Shown: positions 17,597 through 25,781, numbered from the stretch's first letter. The stretch: 64,000 nucleotides of DNA from Solirubrobacterales bacterium (GCA_009691195.1 SHVA01000001.1:59846-123845); one strand, 5' to 3'. Translations and numbers: made by a program. Notes: generated by a model not told the origin, from the sequence alone.

Positions 17597-18371
17597 GGCG
17601 CCGCGGATGAAGGGACTCCCTCTCGCAAGGATCTTCGCGGCGATCGTCGTCCTTACGGTCGTCATGTCGTTCATCATGCTGATCCCGAATTGGGACGGCG
17701 AGCAGGCGTCCACCGCGGCGCCGAAGATCGACGAGCTGCTCGACGTGATGATCGTGCTCTCCTCGTTCGTGTTCTCGATCGTGATGGTGATGCTCACCTA
17801 CGCGCTCTGGCGCTGGCGGGCCAAGCCCGGCGACGAGGGCGACGGCGAGCCGATCCACGGCAACACCAGGCTGGAGATCGCCTGGACCACGATCCCGACC
17901 GTGATCGTCCTCTTCGCCGCCGCCTACTCGTGGACGGTACTCGACAAGATCGAGACCGAGGACGCCGATCGGATGCCGATCACCGCGATCGGCCAGCAGT
18001 ACGAGTGGCACTTCGACTATCCAGACCAGGGCGTCACCTCCGAGGAGCTGCACGTGGTGACCGACCAGCAGATCGAGGTCAGCATGCGGGCCCTCGACGT
18101 GCTCCATTCCTTCTGGGTGCCCGAGTGGCGGATCAAGCGCGACGCCGTCCCCGGCGCCCCCGGCGCCAGCATCGACGATGACTTCGTGGTCACCCCGGAC
18201 AAGGCCGGAGCCTTCAGCCTGATCTGCACCGAGCTCTGCGGCATCGGCCACGCGACCATGCGCGCTCCGGTGGTCGTCGAGAGCCAGGCGGAGTTCAACA
18301 AGTGGGTCAGGACCCAGGACCCGCTGCCCAAGGACAGCGCCGCCGCCGCCAGTGAGGTCGCCCCCCAGTGA
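17595..18371 (+). CDS. ctaC: cytochrome c oxidase subunit II
   Basis: The subunit that takes electrons from cytochrome c through the CuA centre. The 258-residue product has an N-terminal hydrophobic segment, a second transmembrane helix (about 52-72), a third hydrophobic stretch near 95-112 and an external cupredoxin domain. The CuA ligands are all present: His171 in DVLHSFWVP, then Cys211, Cys215, His219 and Met222 in CTELCGIGHATM. The aromatic electron-entry segment is GQQYEWHFDYP. An alternative start at ATG 17607 would fit the -10 box better. First gene of the aa3 oxidase operon. Confidence 0.95.
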   Translation: MAPRMKGLPLARIFAAIVVLTVVMSFIMLIPNWDGEQASTAAPKIDELLDVMIVLSSFVFSIVMVMLTYALWRWRAKPGDEGDGEPIHGNTRLEIAWTTIPTVIVLFAAAYSWTVLDKIETEDADRMPITAIGQQYEWHFDYPDQGVTSEELHVVTDQQIEVSMRALDVLHSFWVPEWRIKRDAVPGAPGASIDDDFVVTPDKAGAFSLICTELCGIGHATMRAPVVVESQAEFNKWVRTQDPLPKDSAAAASEVAPQ

Positions 18372-18423
18372 CCCCGCTTGCGATAATCGCCCAGATGGAC
18401 TCGATCACAGAGGGAGCGCGCCG

Positions 18424-20331
18424 GTGAGGGCGGCACTGACGCAACCGGGCTGGTGGCGCGCACTCTTCTTCACGGTGATCGCCGGCGCCTTCGGCTTCGG
18501 CCTCGTGATCGGCCTGCGGGCGATCTCCGGCCTCGACCTGTTCCAGACCGAGCAGACGGGCTACCCCCACATCGTCGTCCCCGCGATCACCGCGCCGCTC
18601 GGCTTCCTGGTCGGGATCGGCTGCTTCGACTACTGGTTCCGCTGGGCCTCCGGGGCGCCGACCCAGCCCGAGGACCACTCCTGGCATGGCGCCACGAGCT
18701 GGAAGGACTACTTCCAGGTCAACACCGATCACAAGGTGATCGGGATCCAGTACATCGTCACCACCTTCTTCTTCTTCTTCGTGGGTGGCCTGATCGCGAT
18801 GATGATGCGCGCCGAGCTGGCCCAGCCCGGCACCCAGATCGTCGATCCGGCGACCTTCAACGGGCTCTTCTCAACGCACGCGGCGCTGATGATCTTCGTC
18901 TTCGTGATCCCGGTCTTCGCCGGGATCGCCAACTACGTGCTGCCGCTGATGATCGGCGCCCCCGACATGGCCTTCCCGCGGCTGAACGCGCTCAGCTTCT
19001 GGATGCTGCCGGTCGCCGGCGTCCTCTTCCTCTGCAGCTACATCGTCCCGGGCGGCGCCTTCGACGCCGGCTGGACCGGCTACGCGCCGTTGTCCACCGG
19101 GGCTCCACTCGGGCAATCGTTCTTCAACCTCGGGGTGCAGTTCGCCGGCGCCTCCTCGGTCGCGACAGCGCTCAACTTCCTGGTCACGATCATCACGATG
19201 CGGGCGCCGGGGATGAACTTCTGGCGGATGCCGCTGCTTGTCTGGGCCAACCTCTCGACCTCGCTGCTCGTGGTCGCCGCGACCCCCTTCATCGCGGGCG
19301 TGCAGTTCATGGTCCTGTTCGACCGCCTCCTGCACACCAACTTCTTCCAGGCGGCCTACGGCGGCGACGTCATCAGCTACCAGCACATCTTCTGGTTCTA
19401 CTCGCACCCGGCGGTCTACATCATGATGTTGCCGGGCTTCGGGATCGTCTCCGAGGTGATCTCCACCCACTCGCGAAAGCCGATCTTCGGCTACCGACTG
19501 ATGGCGCTGGCGCTGCTCGGGATCGTGGTGCTGAGCTACTCGGTCTGGGCGCACCACATGTTCGTCGCCGGCATGTTCAGCTGGCTGCGGGTGCCGATGA
19601 TGATCACGACGCTGCTGATCGCGGTGCCGACGGGGATCAAGATCTTCTCCTGGCTGGGGACCCTCTTCTATGGGAAGATCCACCTCAAATCGACCTCGAT
19701 GCTGTTCGCGCTCGGCTTCATCGTGACCTTCACGATCGGCGGCATCTCGGGCGTGATGCTGGGGATGATCCCGCTCGACATCCACGTCTCCGACACCTAC
19801 TTCATCGTCGCCCACATCCACTTCGTGCTCTTCGGCGGCTCGGTGTTCACGATCTTCGCCGGCATCTACCACTGGTTCCCGAAGATCACGGGTCGCATGT
19901 ACGACGAGAAGCTGGGGCGGATCCACTTCTACCTGACCCTCGCCGGGATGCTCGGGACCTTCGTTCCGATGCACTGGATCGGGATGGAGGGGATGCCCAG
20001 GCGCGTTGCCGACTACGCGGCGGAGTTCGGGGGCTGGAACCTCGAGATCTCGATCGCGAGCTTCATCCTCGGCGCCGCCCAGCTCGTCTTCCTCTACAAC
20101 ATGATCGTCTCCTGGCGCTTCGGGCCCAAGGCCCCGTCCAACCCCTGGCGGGCGAAGACGATCGAGTGGCAGGTCTCCTCACCGCCGCCGATCTTCAACT
20201 TCGATGAGATCCCGCGCGTCGTCGGCGGGCCCTACGAGTACGGCGTTCCGGGCGCCCGGCACGTGATCATGCCCGGCGAGAGCTCCGAGCTGCGAGAACC
20301 CGAGCGCTCGGGAGTCGGGGCGCCCACGTGA
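18424..20331 (+). CDS. ctaD: cytochrome c oxidase subunit I (A2-type haem-copper oxidase)
   Basis: The catalytic, proton-pumping subunit, 635 residues from the GTG at 18424. All six metal ligands are visible: His152 (STHAAL, low-spin haem a), His328 (YSHPAVY, CuB), His377-His378 (WAHHMF, CuB), His464 and His466 (VAHIHF, the haems), plus the cross-linked Tyr332. The usual HPEVY glutamate is absent and replaced by YSHPxV, the signature of A2-type oxidases. It is longer than average because of an N-terminal membrane extension (about residues 1-75). The open frame upstream of 18424 overlaps ctaC and is not used. Confidence 0.95.
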   Translation: MRAALTQPGWWRALFFTVIAGAFGFGLVIGLRAISGLDLFQTEQTGYPHIVVPAITAPLGFLVGIGCFDYWFRWASGAPTQPEDHSWHGATSWKDYFQVNTDHKVIGIQYIVTTFFFFFVGGLIAMMMRAELAQPGTQIVDPATFNGLFSTHAALMIFVFVIPVFAGIANYVLPLMIGAPDMAFPRLNALSFWMLPVAGVLFLCSYIVPGGAFDAGWTGYAPLSTGAPLGQSFFNLGVQFAGASSVATALNFLVTIITMRAPGMNFWRMPLLVWANLSTSLLVVAATPFIAGVQFMVLFDRLLHTNFFQAAYGGDVISYQHIFWFYSHPAVYIMMLPGFGIVSEVISTHSRKPIFGYRLMALALLGIVVLSYSVWAHHMFVAGMFSWLRVPMMITTLLIAVPTGIKIFSWLGTLFYGKIHLKSTSMLFALGFIVTFTIGGISGVMLGMIPLDIHVSDTYFIVAHIHFVLFGGSVFTIFAGIYHWFPKITGRMYDEKLGRIHFYLTLAGMLGTFVPMHWIGMEGMPRRVADYAAEFGGWNLEISIASFILGAAQLVFLYNMIVSWRFGPKAPSNPWRAKTIEWQVSSPPPIFNFDEIPRVVGGPYEYGVPGARHVIMPGESSELREPERSGVGAPT

Positions 20332-21215
20332 CCGACGAGGTGAAGACCGAGATCTCTCACGAGGGCCGCAGGCGCGTCCTGATCTTCCTCAACGAGGTGG
20401 CCGGCGGCCGCAAGCTGGTCACTGCCGCACGGGAGCTCGACGACAAGGACGCCGACTACTTCGCCGTCGTCGCGCCGCAGAACCAGCCCGTCGTGGGCCA
20501 GCTCGTCGATTCCGACGAGGTGCGCGAGGGTGCCCAGAGCCGCGTCGATGTGACCCAGGCGGTCCTCTCGTCCTTCGGGATCGAGTCCGAGGGAGCGGTC
20601 ATGGACCGCGACTCGGCGCTGGCGCTCGACGACGCGGTCCGGGCGACCAAGCCCGACCTCATCCTTCTCTCCTGCCTCTATGAGGAGCGCTTCGGCCTCA
20701 CGCGCAAGGACCTGGTCGAGTGGGCGAAGGCGCGCTTCGACGTCCCGGTGGAGCACATCGCCGTCCGGGTGGACGATGACGCTGTCCGCTGGGACCTGAC
20801 TCACACGCTCGTGGTCGCGACCCGCACGGTCCACAGCCCCGAGCTGCTCAAGCAGCTCAAGGGCCTCGCCGCGGAGCGCCCCCATCGCTACACCTTCATC
20901 TCCCCGCGCTCGGGAGACGTGGGCCGCGAGGAGGTCTGCGCGAACCTCGCGGCGACCCTCGCCGAGCTCTACCGCGAGCAGATCGACGCCACGGGGCAGC
21001 CGATGAGCCCGGAGTCCTTCCACGCGATCAAGAACGCGATCGAGCACTACCGGATCGACGACATTCTGATCTCGACCCTGAAGGGCCAGCAGTCCGCCTG
21101 GCTCGAGGACGGGTTGATCGAGAAGGTCAAGGAGATCACCGACGTCCCGGTCGAGCACGTCGAGTCGAGTCCCTCGGCAGCGCCGGTCGCCGTCGGCGCC
21201 GGAGCGGAGGGCTGA
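20328..21215 (+). CDS. tandem universal-stress-protein-like protein inside the cox operon
   Basis: A 295-residue soluble protein that looks like two Rossmann/USP-like halves: residues about 15-150 ([15 protein letters not shown] ... PDLILLSCL) and 180-285 ([10 protein letters not shown] ... [13 protein letters not shown] ... DVPVEHVE). The classical ATP motif of UspA is not obvious, so nucleotide binding is uncertain. It is tightly coupled: its GTG overlaps the ctaD stop and its TGA overlaps the ctaE ATG. Being embedded between two oxidase subunits it could be an assembly or stress-regulation factor, but that is inference. Confidence 0.7.
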   Translation: MTDEVKTEISHEGRRRVLIFLNEVAGGRKLVTAARELDDKDADYFAVVAPQNQPVVGQLVDSDEVREGAQSRVDVTQAVLSSFGIESEGAVMDRDSALALDDAVRATKPDLILLSCLYEERFGLTRKDLVEWAKARFDVPVEHIAVRVDDDAVRWDLTHTLVVATRTVHSPELLKQLKGLAAERPHRYTFISPRSGDVGREEVCANLAATLAELYREQIDATGQPMSPESFHAIKNAIEHYRIDDILISTLKGQQSAWLEDGLIEKVKEITDVPVEHVESSPSAAPVAVGAGAEG

Positions 21216-21838
21216 TGGAGAGCGCAAGCGTCAGCGTCGGCCACGCCGAGCACGAGCACCACGGCCCGCCCGAGGCCAACCAGAGCTCGCGGATCGACCG
21301 CCAGACCCTCGGGATCCTGCTTTTCATCATCACCGAGGCGATGCTGTTCGGCGCCTTCTTCTCCTCCTACTTCTTCATCCGCGTCGTCGCCAACGACGGG
21401 CCCTGGCCGCCGGATGGGTTCGAGCTTCCGGTCTCTGTGGCGTTCGTGAACACGCTGATCCTGGTCGCGTCGAGCTTCACCATGCACTGGGCGCTCGAGT
21501 CGATCCGGGCCGGCAACCACCGCGGGCTGAAGCTGGGCCTGGTCAGCACCCTGATGCTCGGCACCACCTTCCTCTTCATCCAGATCAACGAGTACATCCA
21601 CATCGGCTTCTCCGCCCGCGACGGCGCCTTCGGATCGATCTTCTACGGCCTCACCGGCCTCCACGGGGCCCACGTCTACGTCGGCCTGACGCTGCTCGCG
21701 ATCGCCTCGGTCCGCGCCTTCAGGGGCCACTACGGCCCCGACGGGAAGGACCACCTCGGCGTCGAGGTACCCGGGATCTACTGGCACTTTGTGGACGTCA
21801 TGTGGGTGATCGTCTTCACCGTCGTTTACGTCCTCTAG
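21215..21838 (+). CDS. ctaE: cytochrome c oxidase subunit III
   Basis: A 207-residue membrane protein with five predicted helices, the short form found in actinobacteria. Recognisable segments are [53 protein letters not shown] and the C-terminal [18 protein letters not shown]. The start ATG overlaps the upstream stop by one base. It completes the ctaC-ctaD-ctaE set. Confidence 0.95.
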   Translation: MESASVSVGHAEHEHHGPPEANQSSRIDRQTLGILLFIITEAMLFGAFFSSYFFIRVVANDGPWPPDGFELPVSVAFVNTLILVASSFTMHWALESIRAGNHRGLKLGLVSTLMLGTTFLFIQINEYIHIGFSARDGAFGSIFYGLTGLHGAHVYVGLTLLAIASVRAFRGHYGPDGKDHLGVEVPGIYWHFVDVMWVIVFTVVYVL

Positions 21839-21850
21839 CTCCAACCCCGG

Positions 21851-21857
21851 AAGGAGG
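21851..21857 (+). promoter_or_regulatory. strong Shine-Dalgarno sequence of tatA
   Basis: AAGGAGG lies 4 bases before the ATG at 21862. It is one of the few consensus ribosome-binding sites in the window and fixes the tatA start. Confidence 0.7.
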
Positions 21858-21861
21858 TGCC

Positions 21862-22119
21862 ATGCCCAACGTCGGACCGATGGAACTGGGGGTAGTTCTG
21901 ATCATCGCCCTGATCGTCATCGGGCCCAAGAAGCTGCCCGATCTGGCGCGCTCGCTGGGCCACGGTGTGCGGGAGTTCAGGGAGACGATCTCCGGCGCGG
22001 CAGACCCGCCGCCCAAGAAGCAGGTCGAGCCGGAGGTCGCGGAGGCCGGCGCCGGACCCGCCGGCGAGGCTTCCGCCGAGGCCACCGATCAAGACGCCAC
22101 CGCGGAGCACCGCGGCTAG
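21862..22119 (+). CDS. tatA: Sec-independent protein translocase subunit TatA
   Basis: An 85-residue protein with one N-terminal transmembrane helix ([15 protein letters not shown]), the hinge [20 protein letters not shown] forming the amphipathic helix, and an acidic, Ala/Glu-rich tail. This is the TatA/TatE layout; the protein multimerises to form the twin-arginine export pore. Its place after ctaE suggests co-expression with the respiratory genes. Confidence 0.9.
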   Translation: MPNVGPMELGVVLIIALIVIGPKKLPDLARSLGHGVREFRETISGAADPPPKKQVEPEVAEAGAGPAGEASAEATDQDATAEHRG

Positions 22120-22123
22120 CGGG

Positions 22124-22357
22124 GTGGCCGAGCAGGTCCGAAACCCGCTGCGCAACGAGGCGGACGCCTTCCGCTTCCTGATGATGTGCGTCGGGGCGGC
22201 CGCGGTCGTGATCGTCGTCGCGCTGCTGCTCGGCTCGCTCGCGGGCGTCCTGGTGGCGATCGCCTTCCTGATAGTGGGCGCCTGGCGCACCTGGGGGATG
22301 TTCGACAGCTGGCGCCGGCTCGGCTCCGATCCCGACCGCGCCCCCGACCGCGACTAG
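22124..22357 (+). CDS. small two-helix membrane protein
   Basis: A 77-residue protein from a GTG 4 bases after the tatA stop. It has two hydrophobic segments (FLMMCVGAAAVVIVVALLLG and LAGVLVAIAFLIVGAWRTWG) and a charged C-terminus. I do not recognise a family. Its stop directly abuts the GTG of the next gene, so it is co-transcribed with tatA. Confidence 0.6.
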   Translation: MAEQVRNPLRNEADAFRFLMMCVGAAAVVIVVALLLGSLAGVLVAIAFLIVGAWRTWGMFDSWRRLGSDPDRAPDRD

Positions 22358-23236
22358 GTGCGCCTGCACGCGCTCGCCGCGGCCGGGCTCCTGCTCGCCG
22401 CCCTAGCGGTGGTGCTCGCTGACGGCGCGCCCGCCGGCAGCGCCAGTGCCGCGACGGCCAAGGCGGCGAAGGCGGGAGGGATCACCAGCAAGACCTTCCG
22501 CATGAAGGGGCCCGACGACAAGAAGCGGCTAACCGTCTCCTGCCCGGGCCACAGCAAGCCGCTGGGCGGCGCGATGACGGCCCGCCCGCGGCCCGGAGGC
22601 GACGGGGAGGGCGTCTATCCCCACTCATACGAGCGCCTCGGCCAGCAGGGCGGTTGGCATGTGACCGCGGTGCTGTTCGATCCCTCACATCGGAGCACCC
22701 AGCCGCGCAAGGTCACCCTGCAGGTCGTCTGCGGGCCGAAGCTCGGCCACGTGACCCCGCCCCACAAGACCGCCTACGTGAAGCCGGGCCAGACCAAGAA
22801 GGTCGTTGCCAAGTGCCCGGGCCACCGGCACCTGTTCGCGGGCGGATTCCAGCGCACCGACTTCACCTCGCGCGGCGGCGACTTCGTCACCGAGTCGCGT
22901 GCCATCTCCTCGAAGGCGTGGCGCGTCGTCGGACACGCCTTCGGCGGCTTCGGCGGCGAGCTGACCGCGATCGCCTACTGCGTCCGGAGCAAGAAGCCGC
23001 TGCTGCACGAGGTCTCGGCCTCGACGACCCTCCGCAAGGGCGCTCTCGGCAAGGCGACGACGCCCAAGTGCCCGAAGGGCCGGCGGATGACGGTGGGCGG
23101 CTTTCGCGGCCCCCGGTCGGGCTCGGCCTTCTTCGGCGACGGCTCCTTCAACCACAACGGCAGCTGGTCGGCGTCGGGCTACAACCGGGGCCAGGCGGCG
23201 AAGCTGACCGCCTACGGCTACTGCCTCAAGCTCTAG
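22358..23236 (+). CDS. secreted protein with three Cys-rich repeat modules
   Basis: A 292-residue exported protein: signal sequence (about 1-32, LHALAAAGLLLAALAVVLA), then three related modules of about 65-85 residues. Each begins with a CPxGx motif and a G-G pair (SCPGHSKPLGGA, KCPGHRHLFAGGF, KCPKGRRMTVGGF). Each continues with a WxVxG or WxAxG strand (GWHVTAV, AWRVVGHA, SWSASGY) and ends in a Cys (LQVVC, TAIAYC, TAYGYC). One Cys pair per module suggests one disulfide each. Function unknown; a cell-surface role is plausible. Confidence 0.7.
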   Translation: MRLHALAAAGLLLAALAVVLADGAPAGSASAATAKAAKAGGITSKTFRMKGPDDKKRLTVSCPGHSKPLGGAMTARPRPGGDGEGVYPHSYERLGQQGGWHVTAVLFDPSHRSTQPRKVTLQVVCGPKLGHVTPPHKTAYVKPGQTKKVVAKCPGHRHLFAGGFQRTDFTSRGGDFVTESRAISSKAWRVVGHAFGGFGGELTAIAYCVRSKKPLLHEVSASTTLRKGALGKATTPKCPKGRRMTVGGFRGPRSGSAFFGDGSFNHNGSWSASGYNRGQAAKLTAYGYCLKL

Positions 23237-23253
23237 CGCCCGGGGCGGGGCGC
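23236..23253. terminator. weak hairpin between convergent genes
   Basis: GCGCCC and GGGCGC form a 6-bp stem with a 6-base loop right at the stop of the secreted-protein gene, facing the cytochrome c gene. There is no T-run. It could end both transcripts but is only modestly supported. Confidence 0.3.
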
Positions 23254-23263
23254 CGAGACGCTC

Positions 23264-23947
23264 CTACTTGCCGCCGTTGACCGACTGGAGCAGGTAGTTG
23301 ACGAGCTGGTTGAGCTGGGCCGGGGTGAGCTGGTCGCCGTAGGTCTGGGGCATCACGCCGGAGGAGAAGCCGCCCTCGATCTGGGCGTTGGGATCGGTGA
23401 TCGACTCGCTGACCTGGGCGGCTGTCTGGCCGGGCAGCACGTCGTCGAGGTTGGGCCCCACGCTGCCCGTGGTCCCGGCGGTGCTGAGCGTGTGGCAGCC
23501 GCCGCACGTGGTCGCGAAGAACTGGTCGGGGATGAACTCGGGCGCCTGGATGCCGGGCACGCCCGCGACGCTGGCGACGTAGGCGGAGACGTCCTCGGCC
23601 TCGGAGCCCTCGACGAGGTTGGCCGGCATGTAGACGGCGGTGTCCTGAGGGTCGGCCGGGCGCGGGTGCTCGATCTGGCCCTGGATGACGCCCTCGAAGG
23701 TGTCCTGATCCATGCCGGACTTGCGGGCCTCCTGGAAGGCGAGGTCGAGGTTGGGGCCGACGGCGCTGCTGGTGCCCGCCGCGGTCAGGGTGTGGCAGCT
23801 GCCGCACTTCTGGGTGAAGAGCTGCTGGCCGTTGTCGAGGTCGGACGTCTCCTGGAGGTCGCAGCCGGTGAGGGCCGCGAGCGCCGCAAGGGTGACCGCC
23901 GCGGAGAGCAGGAGCTTGATCTTTCTCGGGCGGGCCTTCGAGGTCAT
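23264..23947 (-). CDS. dihaem cytochrome c lipoprotein
   Basis: A 227-residue membrane-anchored cytochrome c with two CxxCH haem sites, CGSCHTLTAAGT and CGGCHTLSTAGT, in two homologous domains joined by an acidic linker. Each domain has a distal Met candidate (YMPANL, GVMPQTYG). The ATG at 23947 gives a basic start, a hydrophobic segment and the lipobox LTGC; codons upstream in this frame look untranslated. It probably delivers electrons to the aa3 oxidase encoded nearby. Confidence 0.88.
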   Translation of the reverse strand: MTSKARPRKIKLLLSAAVTLAALAALTGCDLQETSDLDNGQQLFTQKCGSCHTLTAAGTSSAVGPNLDLAFQEARKSGMDQDTFEGVIQGQIEHPRPADPQDTAVYMPANLVEGSEAEDVSAYVASVAGVPGIQAPEFIPDQFFATTCGGCHTLSTAGTTGSVGPNLDDVLPGQTAAQVSESITDPNAQIEGGFSSGVMPQTYGDQLTPAQLNQLVNYLLQSVNGGK

Positions 23948-24054
23948 CTGCGTAGGCAATCCTATCGGGCGCCCCCGCTGGGCCTCCCCGCCCGTGAGGT
24001 GGTCGGCTAGGCTTACATCGAAAGGCACTGGCAACGGCCGGAGCGGAGGATTCG

Positions 24055-24456
24055 ATGGAGGTCAGGGATGGCATGTCGAGCGTGGTCCTCGCGCTGGGCC
24101 CTGAGCACAATCTCCGCGACGCGGCGACCAAGATGACCGAGAAGGGCACCGGTGCCGCCCTTGTCTTCGACGAGGAGGGGCCGGCTCCCCGGATCATTAC
24201 CGAGCGCGACATCCTCAACGCGGTCGGCTCGGGCAAGGACCCCGACGAGGCCCTGGTAGCCGATCACATGAGCGAGAGCGTCATCTCCGCCGCCCCGGAC
24301 TGGAGCCTCGAGCAGGCCGCGGAGGAGATGGTCCAGCGTGGCATTCGCCACCTGGTCGTGGTTGACGGCGGCGAACTGGTGGGCGTGCTCTCGATGCGCG
24401 ACATCGTGCGCTGCTGGACCCGGGAGGGCGCCACCTCCTCGATCACGCCTCCCTGA
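24055..24456 (+). CDS. CBS-domain protein
   Basis: A 133-residue protein consisting of two CBS motifs (a Bateman pair). The segments GTGAALVFDEEG, RIITERDIL, GIRHLVVVDGGELVGVLSMRDIV are typical. Such stand-alone pairs bind adenine nucleotides and act as regulatory modules. A Shine-Dalgarno stretch (GGAGCGGAGGA) ends 5 bases before the ATG. A TAGGCT at 24008-24013 is a possible promoter -10 box. Confidence 0.88.
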   Translation: MEVRDGMSSVVLALGPEHNLRDAATKMTEKGTGAALVFDEEGPAPRIITERDILNAVGSGKDPDEALVADHMSESVISAAPDWSLEQAAEEMVQRGIRHLVVVDGGELVGVLSMRDIVRCWTREGATSSITPP

Positions 24457-24502
24457 GGGCCGCCGGCCCGCCGGCCCGCCCGCGCGCCGTTGGGGCGACG
24501 CT

Positions 24503-25120
24503 CTACTCGAGGATGCTCTTCACCGCCATCGCGATGAAGAAGACGATCACGATCTCGGTGACGACCCATGAGTTCTCGCTCATCCAGTCGCGAGCCTTCG
24601 GCAGGAAGGTCTCGGCCCGCTGACCGAGAGAGAGGACGAGCAGGAACGGCAGCGCCAGGAGGAAGAGCGTCAGGGCCAGGAACGGGAGCAGGTGCCACCA
24701 GGGGTCGCCCTGGCCGGCGAGGAAGGAGCCGACGGCGAAGGAGGTGAGGATGTCGGTCGGGAAGACGCCCAGCAGCAGGAAGCCGAGCTTGAACGAGAAC
24801 CTCGGCTCCGCGGTCGCGAGCCTGCCCATCCACTTCGGCGGCTCGGCCGTGTCACGGGTGCGGAAAACGTAAATGCCCGCGACCACCAGCAGCAACGCGA
24901 CCACCTCGTCGAGCGTGTCGTGGGAGACGCCCTGGTCAGACGCGCCGTGCTGGGCGAGGTAGGCGATCGAGACGATCGCGGTGATCGAGACGGCGCCTCC
25001 GCTGATGAAGGCGATCGAGTTGGCGCGCCACCTCTCGCTGGTCGCGAAGAAGATCGCGCTGAGGATCTGCGGCCCGGCGATCATCACGAACGCCATCGGC
25101 AGGATCTTCGCGATCGTCAC
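24503..25120 (-). CDS. GAP-family (LysE-like fold) membrane protein
   Basis: A 205-residue protein with about six hydrophobic segments, resembling the GAP family of actinobacterial membrane proteins. Features are KILPMAFVMIAGPQILSAIFF at the N-terminus, FKLGFLLLGVFPTDIL in the middle and a C-terminal helix TEIVIVFFIAMAVKSILE. The start is a GTG. Some relatives are linked to glycopeptidolipid export in mycobacteria, but no function can be assigned here. Confidence 0.65.
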   Translation of the reverse strand: MTIAKILPMAFVMIAGPQILSAIFFATSERWRANSIAFISGGAVSITAIVSIAYLAQHGASDQGVSHDTLDEVVALLLVVAGIYVFRTRDTAEPPKWMGRLATAEPRFSFKLGFLLLGVFPTDILTSFAVGSFLAGQGDPWWHLLPFLALTLFLLALPFLLVLSLGQRAETFLPKARDWMSENSWVVTEIVIVFFIAMAVKSILE

Positions 25121-25182
25121 CCTGCGGCCGCCTGACGGAAGATCGTCACTGAGGCCACCCTACCCGGGCCGCAGGCCGGAGC

Positions 25183-25230
25183 GGGAAATCCGGAGGATGC
25201 GCTGGGAAATCCGGAGGATACGCTGGGAGG
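25183..25230. repeat. 21-base tandem repeat, two full copies plus a fragment
   Basis: GGGAAATCCGGAGGATRCGCT occurs at 25183-25203 and 25204-25224 with one mismatch (R = G, then A), and the first bases of a third copy follow. Each copy contains the palindrome TCCGGA and a GGAGGAT that resembles a ribosome-binding site. The array ends one base before the ATG-containing start of the 55-residue gene. Confidence 0.75.
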
Positions 25231-25231
25231 G

Positions 25232-25399
25232 ATGGAGCGCCGCATCGTTCCCAGCCATTTCAACCGGGACGGCAAGCCCAAGCGGGGATACCCGAAGGAG
25301 AGCGAGGCGCGCGATGAGGCCGCCCGCCTCGGGATGGAATTCTACCTCTGCGACTTCTGCAACCGCTGGCACCTGGCCAGCAAGCAGGGACCGGGCTAG
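25232..25399 (+). CDS. 55-residue protein with CxxC...WH motif
   Basis: A small gene with ATG at 25232 and TAG at 25397. The product is basic and charged in its first half (SHFNRDGKPKRGYPKESEAR) and ends in FYLCDFCNRWHLASKQG, a likely single metal-binding knuckle (CxxC followed by His). The codon pattern is coding-like. It may be a small zinc-binding or nucleic-acid-associated protein. Directly upstream is the 21-base repeat. Confidence 0.6.
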   Translation: MERRIVPSHFNRDGKPKRGYPKESEARDEAARLGMEFYLCDFCNRWHLASKQGPG

Positions 25400-25662
25400 C
25401 CGCGTCGGCGCGGGCGGAAGGCCGACAGCGGGATGCTGGCGCTGTCTGACTGCTGCTCGCGCGGCATCGCAGCGGTCTGGCGCCGGCTGTCGCGAAGCCA
25501 GGAGATCAGCGCCAGCAGAGCGATCAGGCCGCCCACGGCCGCGTAGGGCCACCAGGCGTAGATACCGACGATCACGAAGGCGAGGCCGGCCGCGAGCAGG
25601 GCCGGCATCCAGGATGGCCTGGGGGTGTAGACCCACTCGGTCGGCTTGGGGGGCTGGCTCAC
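25396..25662 (-). CDS. small membrane protein of the cox/ctaB cluster
   Basis: An 88-residue protein from the GTG at 25662. It has a Pro-rich N-terminus (QPPKPTEWVYTPRPSWMP), two hydrophobic helices (ALLAAGLAFVIVGIYAWW, AAVGGLIALLALISWL) and a polar tail. Its size and genomic place would suit a small accessory (subunit IV-like) oxidase component, but no family motif proves this. Its stop shares the palindromic bases CTAG with the stop of the convergent 55-residue gene. Confidence 0.6.
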   Translation of the reverse strand: MSQPPKPTEWVYTPRPSWMPALLAAGLAFVIVGIYAWWPYAAVGGLIALLALISWLRDSRRQTAAMPREQQSDSASIPLSAFRPRRRG

Positions 25663-25769
25663 GCCAGGTAGAGGATCGAGGCGTAGAAGGCTAGGCCGAA
25701 GACGAAGAGGATCAGGGCCCCGAGCCACATGCCGGAGCGGATGTTGGCGCGTGCGCGGTCGCGATCCAC
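25659..25769 (-). CDS. 36-residue single-helix membrane protein
   Basis: A short GTG-started gene. The product is a charged N-terminus (DRDRARANIRSG) followed by one helix, MWLGALILFVFGLAFYASIL. Support: the TGA overlaps the GTG of the next gene (GTGA), and a TAGATT -10-like hexamer lies 6 bases before the start. It sits directly downstream of ctaB. A tiny oxidase-associated subunit is possible but unproven. Confidence 0.6.
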   Translation of the reverse strand: MDRDRARANIRSGMWLGALILFVFGLAFYASILYLA

Positions 25770-25775
25770 GGCGGG

Positions 25776-25781
25776 AATCTA
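25776..25781 (-). promoter_or_regulatory. -10-like hexamer TAGATT before the 36-residue gene
   Basis: TAGATT on the minus strand ends 6 bases before the GTG at 25769 and overlaps the ctaB stop codon. It supports the small downstream gene having its own leaderless transcript. Confidence 0.4.

Noticed and set aside
15687..18251. 854-residue minus-strand open frame
   Set aside because: Only the last 84 residues (vapB) look real; the rest is antisense to the glycosyltransferase and ctaC with high-GC shadow composition.
23236..24502. GC-rich CCGGCCCGCC runs at 24457-24490 as a terminator
   Set aside because: Repetitive but without a clear stem-loop of good stability or a T-run.
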